Shown here: in pieces, positions 1 through 7,568 of the stretch | Numbering within the stretch: position 1 is the first letter of the stretch | Layout of the letters: each line of letters starts with the position of its first letter | DNA from: Chloroflexota bacterium | GTDB lineage: Bacteria; Chloroflexota; Limnocylindria; Limnocylindrales; CSP1-4 | Length of the DNA stretch: 33,307 nt | Direction of reading: 5' to 3' | Assembly (NCBI GenBank): GCA_015478725.1 | Contig: JADMIG010000026.1 | Location: 1 to 33,307 of the forward strand | Notes under the pieces: generated by a model | What the model saw: only the letters and a program-made list of their open reading frames with translations | Told to the model about the DNA's origin: nothing | Database searches by the model: none | Translations under genes and position numbers: made by a program

Positions 1-311
1 GGGCGGGCGGAATCCGTCAGATGCTCACCAGGAGGGCACTGGTCCGGGCTGGCCCTCGTCCGGCAGCCCTCGGCGAGCCATCCCGAGCGTGAGAGCGGCC
101 GACCCTCACGACTCGACCCTGCCATCTGACCATCAGGCGATCATGTGACCGTTGATCGGCGACCAACGCCCGCCTGGTGGTCATTTGTCCGCGGCGGCTC
201 CCGCGGGCGACCGGCGGCTCCGCGGGCGACCATCGGCACCTCCGCGGGCGACCACCGGCACCTCCGCGAGCGACCGACCATCGGCGTGTCCACAGTCGAC
301 CACTCCGCGTG
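1..311. other. Non-coding left edge with short tandem repeats
   Basis: I see no convincing gene here. The open frames crossing this stretch are low-complexity Arg/Pro/Ser shadows of the neighbouring gene. Between about 195 and 285 there is an imperfect tandem repeat of roughly 22 bp, four units, with the core CTCCGCGGGCGACCA and drift between units. A 15-bp stretch at 163-177 reappears in inverted orientation at 17926-17940 in another intergenic region. The stretch lies downstream of the minus-strand gene ending at 312. Confidence 0.6.
195..285. repeat. Imperfect ~22-bp tandem repeat
   Basis: Four adjacent degenerate copies share the core CCGCGGGCGACC, with variable GGCACCT or GGCGGCT linkers. 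The array is intergenic and too short and irregular for a CRISPR. No function is evident. Confidence 0.6.
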
Positions 312-1400
312 TCATCGGCCATGCTCCGTCGCCGCGGCGAGGATCCGGTCGATGTCGAGGTGCTCCGCGACGAGGGCCTTGATGAGCTCGATCTTTTCCC
401 GATCCGCCGGATGCGTCTTGACGAGGAGGTCGTGGACCTCGGAGGCGACCGGATAGGTGTCCTCGGCGACGAGCGTCGCGAACAGGTCCGCCCGGCGGAT
501 CGCGTCGATGACGGCGGGTCGCGGTCGATAGCCACCGGTGAGGACGAGGCCGAGCGCGGCGGCTCCTGGACCGTTCACCTCGATGACGGTCCGGATGACA
601 TCCTCCCGGTCGCCGGGCACGATGACGAGTGTCCGCGGGCCGATCCGCTCGAGCATGTGGCCGGGCTCCATCGCTCCGATTGCCACGCCGCCGATGACCG
701 CGTCGAGGTCCGGACCCGGGTGGATCGTCTCGCCGTGGACACCCTCGAGGACCATGCCGAGCGTCGGGTTCGACAGGATCGGCCGATACGGGAGGATGCC
801 GAGGAGAGGGATGCCGTGCAGCGCGAGGCCACGCTCGAGGGTCCGGGCGATCCCCGGCTGGGCATCGAGCTCGACCTTGTTGACGATCGCCCCGGCGACG
901 AGGACGCCATGGGCTCGGAAGAGCGACGCGTTGAGGACGATCTCGTCGATCGGCCGGCCGACGCCTCCTTCCGAGACGATGACGGTGGGCGTTCCGAGGA
1001 GCGCGGCGACGACCGCGTTCGAGAGCCCGACCACCGCCCCGACGCCGGCGTGGCCGGTGCCCTCGACGAGGAGCACGTCACGCTCGGCGAACGTCGCGTG
1101 CGCGTCGCGGATCCGGGCCGGCAGGTCCTCGACGACCTCACCGGCGATATACGCCTTCGTGAAGCCGCGGGGGATGTGGACGGGGCTCATCGCCGGGAGC
1201 GCGTCGCGGAGACCGAACACCGCCCGCATGAGGACCGCGTCCTCGTCCGCCGGGACACCGTCCTGGATGACCGTCCGCTGGCCCACCGGCTTCATGAAGC
1301 CGGTGGCCAGTCCCTCCCGGATGAAGCCGTCCACGAAGCCGAGCGCGGCGGTCGTCTTGCCGCGGTTCTGGCCGGTGGCGGCGAGGTACAGGTGGCGCAT
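312..1400 (-). CDS. P-loop ATPase of BioD/CobB type with DRTGG-like C-terminal domain (phosphotransacetylase N-terminal-like)
   Basis: The protein has 362 residues. A P-loop lies at the very N-terminus (residues 6-16, TGQNRGKTTAA, a deviant Walker A as in dethiobiotin synthetase and CobB/CobQ). Further motifs of that fold follow, including EGTGHAGVGAVVGLSNA around residue 115 and the conserved IVNKVE near 168. The C-terminal third (about 215-330) resembles the DRTGG domain found in the N-terminal half of long Pta proteins; no phosphotransacetylase catalytic domain is present. In related stand-alone proteins the substrate is unknown, so I do not assign one. The ATG at 1400 is directly followed by the P-loop strand. 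The gene lies 29 nt after the upstream minus-strand gene, so the two are probably co-transcribed. Confidence 0.8.
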   Translation of the reverse strand: MRHLYLAATGQNRGKTTAALGFVDGFIREGLATGFMKPVGQRTVIQDGVPADEDAVLMRAVFGLRDALPAMSPVHIPRGFTKAYIAGEVVEDLPARIRDAHATFAERDVLLVEGTGHAGVGAVVGLSNAVVAALLGTPTVIVSEGGVGRPIDEIVLNASLFRAHGVLVAGAIVNKVELDAQPGIARTLERGLALHGIPLLGILPYRPILSNPTLGMVLEGVHGETIHPGPDLDAVIGGVAIGAMEPGHMLERIGPRTLVIVPGDREDVIRTVIEVNGPGAAALGLVLTGGYRPRPAVIDAIRRADLFATLVAEDTYPVASEVHDLLVKTHPADREKIELIKALVAEHLDIDRILAAATEHGR

Positions 1401-1429
1401 CCGGCGGCGCTCGGGGCCGATCCGGACCG

Positions 1430-2035
1430 TCAGCCGTGCGTCGTCGTCTTGCGCTCGACGAGGGCGACCGCGTCGCGGAGCCGACCGAGCATGTCAGCGT
1501 CGAAGCTGTCCGCCTCGAGATACGGCCCCAGCCGTTCGAGGATATCCACGATGAGACCGGCAAAGACGCTCGCGTCGGCGACGAAGAACTGCGGTTCGTT
1601 GTTGTAGCGGACGAGCGTGAGGCGGCCCTGCAGGACGCGCCGCTCCTCGACGTGGGCGATCTGGGTCGCGAAGTTGTGACCCTGGATGCCGTCGGGGTTG
1701 TTGAGGTAGTTCAGGGCGTTGTCGATGGCGAGCCCGAACCTCGCGCGCCAGGCGACGAGCCGTTCGTGAACCTCGGATGGGATCCGGACCTCGGCCACCT
1801 CGTCGAAGACCTCCGGGGCCACGGTGAGCAGGCCGACGAGCGTCGTTCCCGCTCGCGAGCCGAGCATGACCTGGAGGCTCCGCTCGAGGGTGAAGACCTC
1901 CGAATCGAACCGCGGGCTCGTGATGACGTCCGTCAGGAGGTCCTCCACGTTGTCGAGGACCCCGGGCTCCGCGACGGCATTGGCGAGGTGGAGGATCTCC
2001 TCCTTGAACAGGAATTTCTCTTCGTGATCGAGCAT
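1430..2035 (-). CDS. Unrecognised soluble protein
   Basis: The protein has 201 residues when started at the ATG at 2035 (MLDHEEKFLF). I do not recognise the family. It looks soluble and mostly helical, with many charged residues, no membrane segment and no cysteine cluster. A longer start at 2077 would overlap the upstream gene by 17 bp. The inner ATG is preferred because a TACCAT box (2048-2043) sits 7 nt upstream of it, the same spacing seen at other genes in this window. Co-directional placement before the BioD-like ATPase suggests a shared operon (inference). The codon pattern and absence of stops support real coding. Confidence 0.75.
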   Translation of the reverse strand: MLDHEEKFLFKEEILHLANAVAEPGVLDNVEDLLTDVITSPRFDSEVFTLERSLQVMLGSRAGTTLVGLLTVAPEVFDEVAEVRIPSEVHERLVAWRARFGLAIDNALNYLNNPDGIQGHNFATQIAHVEERRVLQGRLTLVRYNNEPQFFVADASVFAGLIVDILERLGPYLEADSFDADMLGRLRDAVALVERKTTTHG

Positions 2036-2042
2036 GCCGGCG

Positions 2043-2048
2043 ATGGTA
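2043..2048 (-). promoter_or_regulatory. Putative -10 box TACCAT
   Basis: TACCAT on the minus strand ends 7 nt before the ATG at 2035. No good -35 is visible. If it is used, the transcript would be leaderless or nearly so. Confidence 0.4.
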
Positions 2049-2060
2049 CAACGCGCCCGC

Positions 2061-3713
2061 TCAGCCCGGTCCGTCACCGAGCCGTTCGAAGAGATTGTTG
2101 GTCATGATTCCGACCCGCCGATCGAACGGCGTCCGGACGCCGGCGTAGCTCCGGTCGCCGTACGCGTCGAGGGCCCAGCTCCACTGGAACGTACCGGCGG
2201 CGAAGACCGTCGCCCCGGAATCGGCCGTGTACATCGTCGCCGTGTGGATCGCCGGACTCGGATAGATCTCCGTGCCGTGGATGACCGCGTCGATCGGACC
2301 CTGCGCGAGCAGGACCGTGCCGGGGTGGGCGAACCGCGGGAAGAACGTGTCGTATTCCTGGCCGATGAGGTTGGCGATCCGGTCGCCGTCGCGCAACCCG
2401 GTGCCCTGGTACAGCCAGTGCCCGCTGGAACGCACGACCCAGTCTCCCGGACGGCGGACGATGTGGCCGTACATCTGGCCGATGACCGAGGCCTCCGGAT
2501 CGCTGACCGGAGGTTGCCGCCAGCGGGTCGTCGTGAGCGCCGGGTTCGTCGTCGCGAGCGGATCGAGCGCAGCGCTCTTGTAGCAGGTCACCTGCCGACC
2601 CGGGCCAAGCCGCGACGGCCCGAGTCGGACCTGCCAGAAGATCTCGTTCGCCGACAGGAATGCGACATTGATGCCGGCCGCGATGGCACCCTCGATCGAC
2701 GTCCGCATCGGCCGCGACCAGTACTCGTGGTGACCGGCGAAGACGATGAGGCGGCGCCCCTTCAGCAGCTCGGGGTGCAGCTCGAGATCGACGTCCATCA
2801 TGTACTCGACGTCGCGCTCCTCCCGCTCCTGCCAGCGCACGAACTGCAGCTCCCAGCGGCGCTGGTACCCCGAACCGTAGTCGAGGGTGTACGGGCGGTC
2901 GAAGCCCACCACGACGGCCCGGCGGCCGGCCGCGGCGTCCGGTGCGTCTTCCGCGGACGCCCCGTACAGGTCCGCCCCGCCCCATGGGTTGTACGCCTGC
3001 CAGGTGATCCCGGCACTCACGAAGAGGACCGGCGCCGGGGTCACGCCGGCGCCGACGGCCGGACGGACGATGAACGGCGCCGTGGCCACCACCGCGCCCG
3101 CCTCCGTGCCGCGGGGGATCCGGCCGGTGGGGCCCGGTCGCCCACCGCGGATGACGACGCTGTACATGCCGCTCGTCCAGTCGGCGGGCACCTGGATCTC
3201 GAGGGCCGCGGGCCAGGGAGCCTCCACGAGACCCGTCTCCGGGTCGGGAACGAGCGGGCCGCCGGCCTGGGGCCGAAGGCCGCGATCCGTCCGGACCAGG
3301 CGCCCCCCGTCGCCGTGATACCAGCCGAGGCGATACCAGTCCACGTCGAACGGCACGTCCGAGTTCACGAACAGCGTCAACCGCTCGCCGGGCGCCGCCG
3401 ATGCCGGAGCGACGAAGCAGGACAGCGGGTAGTGGGCACCGCCGAGGATCCAGTCGAGCGTGCCGTGCCTGGCGTTCTCCCGGGCGATCGCGTTATCGCG
3501 CGGTCGCGGCGTGCCAGGTGCCGCTGACGGGGGGGTCGATGCCGACGGGGCGCCGTTCGCTGCCGACGGGGACGACCCGGGGCCGACCGCGGAGGGTGAC
3601 GGCGCAGCGGATGGCGAGGCGGCGGGCGCGGGGGAGCAACGGGCGAGCGCGAGGGCGCCGAGCCCGGCGGCGGTGACCCGCCCGCTGGCGAGGAGGAAGT
3701 GTCGGCGGTCTAC
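2061..3713 (-). CDS. Exported N,N-dimethylformamidase large-subunit-like protein, Tat-type signal, no canonical start codon
   Basis: From the TTG at 3380 the frame gives 439 residues. The same frame stays open to 3713 and adds convincing family sequence. It first encodes a Tat-type motif VDRRHFLLASG, then a hydrophobic stretch ending LALARC. A Ser/Pro/Ala linker follows, then an Ig-like strand region (ARENARHGTLDW) that runs into WYRLGWYHGDGGR, typical of the dimethylformamidase beta-subunit fold. The catalytic-like core contains FAGHHEYWSRPMR. The full form would be about 550 residues, probably exported. No ATG, GTG or TTG occurs in frame between 3380 and the upstream TGA inside the preceding gene; the codon before the Asp-Arg-Arg is GTA (3713-3711), overlapping the TAG stop of gdhA. 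A sequencing error, a non-standard start or a decayed start are all possible. The substrate is unknown. Confidence 0.75.
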   Translation of the reverse strand, partial: VDRRHFLLASGRVTAAGLGALALARCSPAPAASPSAAPSPSAVGPGSSPSAANGAPSASTPPSAAPGTPRPRDNAIARENARHGTLDWILGGAHYPLSCFVAPASAAPGERLTLFVNSDVPFDVDWYRLGWYHGDGGRLVRTDRGLRPQAGGPLVPDPETGLVEAPWPAALEIQVPADWTSGMYSVVIRGGRPGPTGRIPRGTEAGAVVATAPFIVRPAVGAGVTPAPVLFVSAGITWQAYNPWGGADLYGASAEDAPDAAAGRRAVVVGFDRPYTLDYGSGYQRRWELQFVRWQEREERDVEYMMDVDLELHPELLKGRRLIVFAGHHEYWSRPMRTSIEGAIAAGINVAFLSANEIFWQVRLGPSRLGPGRQVTCYKSAALDPLATTNPALTTTRWRQPPVSDPEASVIGQMYGHIVRRPGDWVVRSSGHWLYQGTGLRDGDRIANLIGQEYDTFFPRFAHPGTVLLAQGPIDAVIHGTEIYPSPAIHTATMYTADSGATVFAAGTFQWSWALDAYGDRSYAGVRTPFDRRVGIMTNNLFERLGDGPG

Positions 3714-4975
3714 GGGTAGAGGCCGCGCATCGCCGTGGCGTCCGCGACCCGCTGAACGGCGAGCAGGTACGCGGCGGTCCGCATGTTCACCTGTTCCAGC
3801 TCGGCGATGCGATGCGTCTCACCGAACGCCCGGATCATGATCTCCTTGAGCTTCGCGTTGACGATCGGCTCGCTCCAGTGGTCGCGGTTGAGGTCCTGGA
3901 CCCACTCGAAGTAGCTCACCGTCACGCCGCCCGCGTTGCAGAGGATGTCCGGGATGAGGAAGACCCCGCGGTCGAAGAGAATCTCGTCGGCATCGGGCGT
4001 CGTCGGGCCGTTCGCCGCCTCGGCGATGAGTCGAGCCTGGATGTTCTTCGCGTTGCGCGAGGTGATCTGATTCTCGAGTGCGGCCGGGATGAGGATGTCG
4101 CACTCCACCTCGAGGACATCCGCATTCGTCACGTCCGTCGCGCCCGGGAAGCCCTGGACCGTGCCGTGCTCCCGCTTCCAGGCGATGACCCGCTCGATGT
4201 CGAGCCCTGCCGGATTGTGGATTCCGCCGGTCGAGTCGCTCACGGCGACGACGGTCGACCCCTCGTCGACGATGAGGCGGGCGGCGATCGAGCCAGCATT
4301 GCCGAAGCCCTGGACGGCGACCTTCGCCGCTCGAAGGTCCATCCCGAGATGGGCGGCCGCCTCGACGATGCAGTAGACGGCGCCCCGGCCGGTCGCCTCG
4401 TTCCGGCCTTCCGACCCGCCGAGGGCGATCGGCTTGCCGGTGACGACGCCCGGGACCGTATACCCGACGTGCATCGAGTACGTGTCCATGATCCAGGCCA
4501 TCGTCTGGGCGTTCGTGTTCACGTCCGGGGCGGGGATGTCGCGCTCCGGGCCGATGAGGACGCTGATCTCCGTCGCGAAGCGACGGGTGAGACCCTCGAG
4601 CTCCTTCTGGCTGAGCTTCTTCGGGTCGACGATGACGCCGCCCTTGCCGCCGCCGTACGGGATGCCGACGACCGCGCACTTCCACGTCATCCACATCGCG
4701 AGCGCCTTGACTTCGTCGAGGCTGACGTCCTGGTGGTACCGCAGGCCGCCCTTCGCGGGTCCGCGGCCGAGGTTGTGCTGGACGCGGTATCCGGTGAAGA
4801 CCTGGACGCTTCCATCGTCCATGTGGACCGGGAAATGGACCGTGAGCTCGCGTCGTGGCTCGCGGAGCACGCGGCGGAGGCCCGGGTCGAGGTTGAGGTG
4901 GTCGGCCGCGAGGTCGAACTGCCGCTGCGCGATCTCCCATGCGTTGATGCGCACCGCGGTCTGCTCGGTGGTCAT
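3710..4975 (-). CDS. gdhA: Glu/Leu/Phe/Val dehydrogenase family, probable glutamate dehydrogenase
   Basis: The enzyme has 421 residues, the usual length for hexameric NAD(P)-dependent GDH. It catalyses reversible oxidative deamination of glutamate to 2-oxoglutarate and ammonium in the cytoplasm. Substrate-site motifs are intact: GPAKGGLRYH near residue 75, the PYGGGKGG segment with the family lysine near 110, and DVNT near 155. The Rossmann dinucleotide fingerprint GFGNAGS lies near 225. An Asp after the second strand (VAVSDSTGGI) would be compatible with NAD preference, which is only an inference. GGAGG at 4991-4987 lies 11 nt before the ATG and is partly inside a small hairpin. A TATACT box at 5134-5129 implies a leader of about 150 nt with strong hairpins. 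The stop TAG overlaps the frame of the next gene. Confidence 0.93.
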   Translation of the reverse strand: MTTEQTAVRINAWEIAQRQFDLAADHLNLDPGLRRVLREPRRELTVHFPVHMDDGSVQVFTGYRVQHNLGRGPAKGGLRYHQDVSLDEVKALAMWMTWKCAVVGIPYGGGKGGVIVDPKKLSQKELEGLTRRFATEISVLIGPERDIPAPDVNTNAQTMAWIMDTYSMHVGYTVPGVVTGKPIALGGSEGRNEATGRGAVYCIVEAAAHLGMDLRAAKVAVQGFGNAGSIAARLIVDEGSTVVAVSDSTGGIHNPAGLDIERVIAWKREHGTVQGFPGATDVTNADVLEVECDILIPAALENQITSRNAKNIQARLIAEAANGPTTPDADEILFDRGVFLIPDILCNAGGVTVSYFEWVQDLNRDHWSEPIVNAKLKEIMIRAFGETHRIAELEQVNMRTAAYLLAVQRVADATAMRGLYP

Positions 4976-5048
4976 GAGGAGCGGTTCCTCCGTGCCGTGA
5001 CGCCCGATGCGGGGCGCCCGGCGTGCTGGGTCTTCTCCCGGAAGACCC
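4976..5048 (-). promoter_or_regulatory. Structured 5' leader of gdhA
   Basis: Reading the minus strand toward gdhA there is a perfect 8-bp hairpin at 5048-5028 (GGGTCTTC, loop CGGGA, GAAGACCC). Next comes an imperfect GC-rich hairpin around 5022-4990 built on GCGCCC/GGGCGT. Last is a 5-bp hairpin GAGGA/TCCTC at 4990-4976 that would cover the ribosome binding site right at the ATG. The arrangement resembles a translationally gated leader, but no known riboswitch consensus is recognised. Confidence 0.4.
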
Positions 5049-5128
5049 CACGGTCCGCGGCGCTCGATCCCCGGTGTGGCCGGTGATCTGCAGGCGGGTG
5101 GCGCGCCGCGTCAGGTGATCCGGCGCCG

Positions 5129-5134
5129 AGTATA
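5129..5134 (-). promoter_or_regulatory. Putative gdhA -10 box TATACT
   Basis: TATACT on the minus strand lies between the degV terminator-like hairpin and gdhA. Transcription from here would give a leader of about 150 nt. No clear -35 is visible. Confidence 0.45.
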
Positions 5135-5165
5135 GCGGGTCCCTTCGTCGGGTCGCCACACCCGC

Positions 5166-5183
5166 AGCGGGTCGCCACCCGCT
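5166..5183 (-). terminator. Hairpin directly after degV-family stop
   Basis: A perfect 7-bp inverted repeat AGCGGGT/ACCCGCT with a 4-nt loop starts 1 nt after the stop codon. A second weaker CGGGT/ACCCG hairpin follows. There is no T-tract, so an intrinsic terminator of non-canonical type, or an RNA 3'-end stabiliser, is possible. Confidence 0.45.
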
Positions 5184-5184
5184 C

Positions 5185-6036
5185 TCAGCGAGCGTAGAGG
5201 ACGACCGCTCCGATCCCACCCGGTCCAAGGTGCGGCCCGATCGACGGTCCGACCGGCTGGATGGAGACGGCCGCCGGATCGATGCCGCCGGGCATCCGTC
5301 GGACCAGCTCGTCGCGGAAGCCTTGGACGTCCTCGGCCATCGTGTGGAGGATCGCGACCCGTTCGACCGGTCGGGTCGTCAGCAGCTCGAGGACCCGTTC
5401 GCGGGCCTTCGATCGGGTACGGACCTTGTCCGCGGTATCCACCGCTCCGGCCCGGATCGTGATGATCGGCTTGACGCTGAGAAGCGTCCCCACGGCCGCC
5501 TGCGTGCCGCTGATCCGCCCGCCGCGCTTGAGGTACTCGAGCGTGTCGAGGGCGACGTACAGGTCGAGGTCCGAGCGGCGGTCCTCGAGGGTCGCCGCGA
5601 TCTCCGCGGCCGTCGAGCCGCGAGCCGCCATCTCGACCGCCATGAGGGCGAGCAGCCCCTCGCCCATCGAGGCCGACCCGGAGTCCACGACGTGGATCTC
5701 GCGCTCGGGGAGGTTGTCCCGGGCGATCAGGGCTGCCTTGAGCGTCCCGGACAGGCTGCCGGCGACGACGATGCAGACGGCCGACTCGGCACCCTCCGCG
5801 AAACGGCGCTCGAGGATCGTGACGAAGTCGCCGGCGCTCGCCGCCGCGGTCTTCGGGAATGGCTGGTCGGGCGCCGCCATGCGCTCCCAGAACTGCTCGG
5901 TCGTGAGGTCCACGCCGGCCTTGAACCGTACGTCGCCGAAACTCACCTCGAGCGGGACGATGGCGATGCCGGCTGCGGCCGCGGTCGCGGGCATCAAGTC
6001 GGAGGCGGAGTCTGTGACGATGGCGACTCGGCTCAA
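5185..6036 (-). CDS. DegV family fatty-acid-binding protein
   Basis: The protein has 283 residues. The N-terminus SRVAIVTDSASDLMPATAAA is the DegV signature, and the two-domain DegV layout follows (GTLKAALIARDNL near 120, TLEYLKRGGRI near 175, then a C-terminal alpha/beta domain ending with the GPHLGPGGIGAVVLY-type motif). Family members bind long-chain fatty acids; in Firmicutes they act as FakB, presenting the acyl chain to FakA. No FakA homologue is visible in this window. The TTG start at 6036 is supported by GGGAGG a few nucleotides upstream. The gene lies 102 bp downstream of the MFS gene on the same strand. Confidence 0.92.
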   Translation of the reverse strand: MSRVAIVTDSASDLMPATAAAAGIAIVPLEVSFGDVRFKAGVDLTTEQFWERMAAPDQPFPKTAAASAGDFVTILERRFAEGAESAVCIVVAGSLSGTLKAALIARDNLPEREIHVVDSGSASMGEGLLALMAVEMAARGSTAAEIAATLEDRRSDLDLYVALDTLEYLKRGGRISGTQAAVGTLLSVKPIITIRAGAVDTADKVRTRSKARERVLELLTTRPVERVAILHTMAEDVQGFRDELVRRMPGGIDPAAVSIQPVGPSIGPHLGPGGIGAVVLYAR

Positions 6037-6138
6037 CGGGTCCTCCCGAGGTGGTGGGCGGCGGGCGGGGCGAACGGCCAGGCATCCGGCAGCCGGACGG
6101 GGCTCCGCCGGGCGAAGATCATTTCAGTGATGAACCAT

Positions 6139-7458
6139 TCATGGATGAAGGACTTCTGGCGGCGCGGGGCCGTCGGTCTGGCCTGGCGCCACGTCCGGCG
6201 AGGGCGTGAGGCGGTGCTCGAACGACCGGAGCCGGCTGAGGGGCAGGAGGGCGATCGCGAGGAGGACGATCGTCGCGATCAGCAGACCGTCGATGCCACG
6301 GGCCATCGCCGCCGCCCCGCCGAGGAGGTTGCCGGTGATCTGACCGAGGGCGAGGAACACGGAGTAGAGACCCATGATCGCGCCGCGATCGTTCGGGTAC
6401 GCCTCGGACACGTCGGCGAGGAGGCCGAGGGCGGCCGGGGTCGCCCCGGCGAGGACGAAGAGGCCGATGCCGATCGGGATCGTCTCGGCGAGACGGACGA
6501 TGAACGGCAGCCCCTCGCTGTGATTGACGAATCCGGCTGCGATGAGGACCGTCGCGCCGCCGCAGATCCCGTAGAAGATGATCGTCGTCCGTCGGATCCG
6601 CCGGAACCGCTCACCCCAGAACACGAGGCCGGCGAAGAAGACCACGAGGCCGACGGCAAGGCCGATGCTCACCTGGATCGGGTCGGCGAGGCCCATGAGG
6701 TACTGGTTGCGGAACTCCTCCGGGCGATGTCGGACGAGCTGGAACAGGGCCTGACTGGTCCACAGCCCGAGGGACGCATTCACCGCGATCCAGGTCGGGG
6801 CGAGCAGCCAGACGTGCGACCGGCCGAGGATCTCCGCGTACCGTCGGATCCCGGGGTGGGCGGCGGTCGACTCGGCCCGCTTCGCCGGGTCCTGTGGGTC
6901 GGCGACACCGAACCGGTAGATGAGGAACGAGCCGACATAGATCGCCGCGTTGAGGAGGAAGCCCGCCCGGCCGATCGCCTGCCAGAGCGGCCCGGCAACG
7001 ACGATGCCGACGCCGAGGCCGGCGAGCGTCGCGCCCTCGAACCGGGCGGCCGCCCGCCCGCGGAGGAGCTCGTCGCCGGCTGTCGCGAGAGCGATGAACC
7101 CCAGGATCGAGGGGACCGAGGCCGCCGTGGACGCGCCTTCGAGGATGCGGGTCGCACCGAGGAGCGAGACGTTCGTCGTGGCCCAGGTGAGCAGGACCGC
7201 GACCGCCCCGAACGCCGGCCCGTACTGCATGACCCGGTGATGGCCGAGTCGGTCCGCGAGCAGCCCGAACGGCGTCGAGAGGATGAGTTCGGAGGCGAAG
7301 AACAACGCGCCGAACAGGCCGAGGGTGATCGGCCCCACGCTGATTCCGCCGTGTCTCGGCAGCTCGGCGAGGTAATAGACGAGGAGGGCGCCGGTCAGGC
7401 CGGTCGAGAAGCGAAGGGTGAAGGTTCCGGCAAGGACCGCCGCGAGGGAACGCTGCAT
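6139..7458 (-). CDS. Major facilitator superfamily transporter
   Basis: The protein has 439 residues and about 12 hydrophobic segments, the normal size for an MFS permease. An MFS-like loop after the second helix reads GLLADRLGHHRVMQYG near residues 62-77. The central loop (about 195-215) is polar and the C-terminus is a short Pro-rich cytoplasmic tail. The substrate cannot be told from sequence; efflux or uptake of a small molecule is the family role. The ATG at 7458 is preceded at 8 nt by a TACCAT box, suggesting a leaderless mRNA. It is divergent from the gamma-glutamyltransferase gene, with 110 bp between the starts. Confidence 0.85.
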   Translation of the reverse strand: MQRSLAAVLAGTFTLRFSTGLTGALLVYYLAELPRHGGISVGPITLGLFGALFFASELILSTPFGLLADRLGHHRVMQYGPAFGAVAVLLTWATTNVSLLGATRILEGASTAASVPSILGFIALATAGDELLRGRAAARFEGATLAGLGVGIVVAGPLWQAIGRAGFLLNAAIYVGSFLIYRFGVADPQDPAKRAESTAAHPGIRRYAEILGRSHVWLLAPTWIAVNASLGLWTSQALFQLVRHRPEEFRNQYLMGLADPIQVSIGLAVGLVVFFAGLVFWGERFRRIRRTTIIFYGICGGATVLIAAGFVNHSEGLPFIVRLAETIPIGIGLFVLAGATPAALGLLADVSEAYPNDRGAIMGLYSVFLALGQITGNLLGGAAAMARGIDGLLIATIVLLAIALLPLSRLRSFEHRLTPSPDVAPGQTDGPAPPEVLHP

Positions 7459-7466
7459 CGCCCCGG

Positions 7467-7472
7467 ATGGTA
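7467..7472 (-). promoter_or_regulatory. Putative -10 box TACCAT for MFS gene
   Basis: TACCAT on the minus strand lies 8 nt before the ATG at 7458. No -35 is recognisable. It is one of the recurrent close-in boxes in this window. Confidence 0.4.
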
Positions 7473-7556
7473 CCGGTCGGCCCGGTCGCCGGTGCGGCCA
7501 GCGCGCCGGATGCGACTCCCAGGGCGCTGGGTGACCCCCGCAGGACGTCCCCTCGG

Positions 7557-7562
7557 TAGACT
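7557..7562 (+). promoter_or_regulatory. Putative -10 box TAGACT for gamma-glutamyltransferase gene
   Basis: TAGACT lies 6 nt before the GTG at 7569. Transcription would start at or next to the GTG. Confidence 0.4.
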
Positions 7563-7568
7563 CCGCAG

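Noticed and set aside
195-285. Possible CRISPR-like array
   Set aside because: Units are adjacent without spacers, about 22 bp and degenerate; no cas genes are present.
177-1607. 476-residue plus-strand open frame
   Set aside because: It is antisense to the BioD-like ATPase, Arg/Asp-rich, and has no recognisable domain; a typical high-GC shadow.
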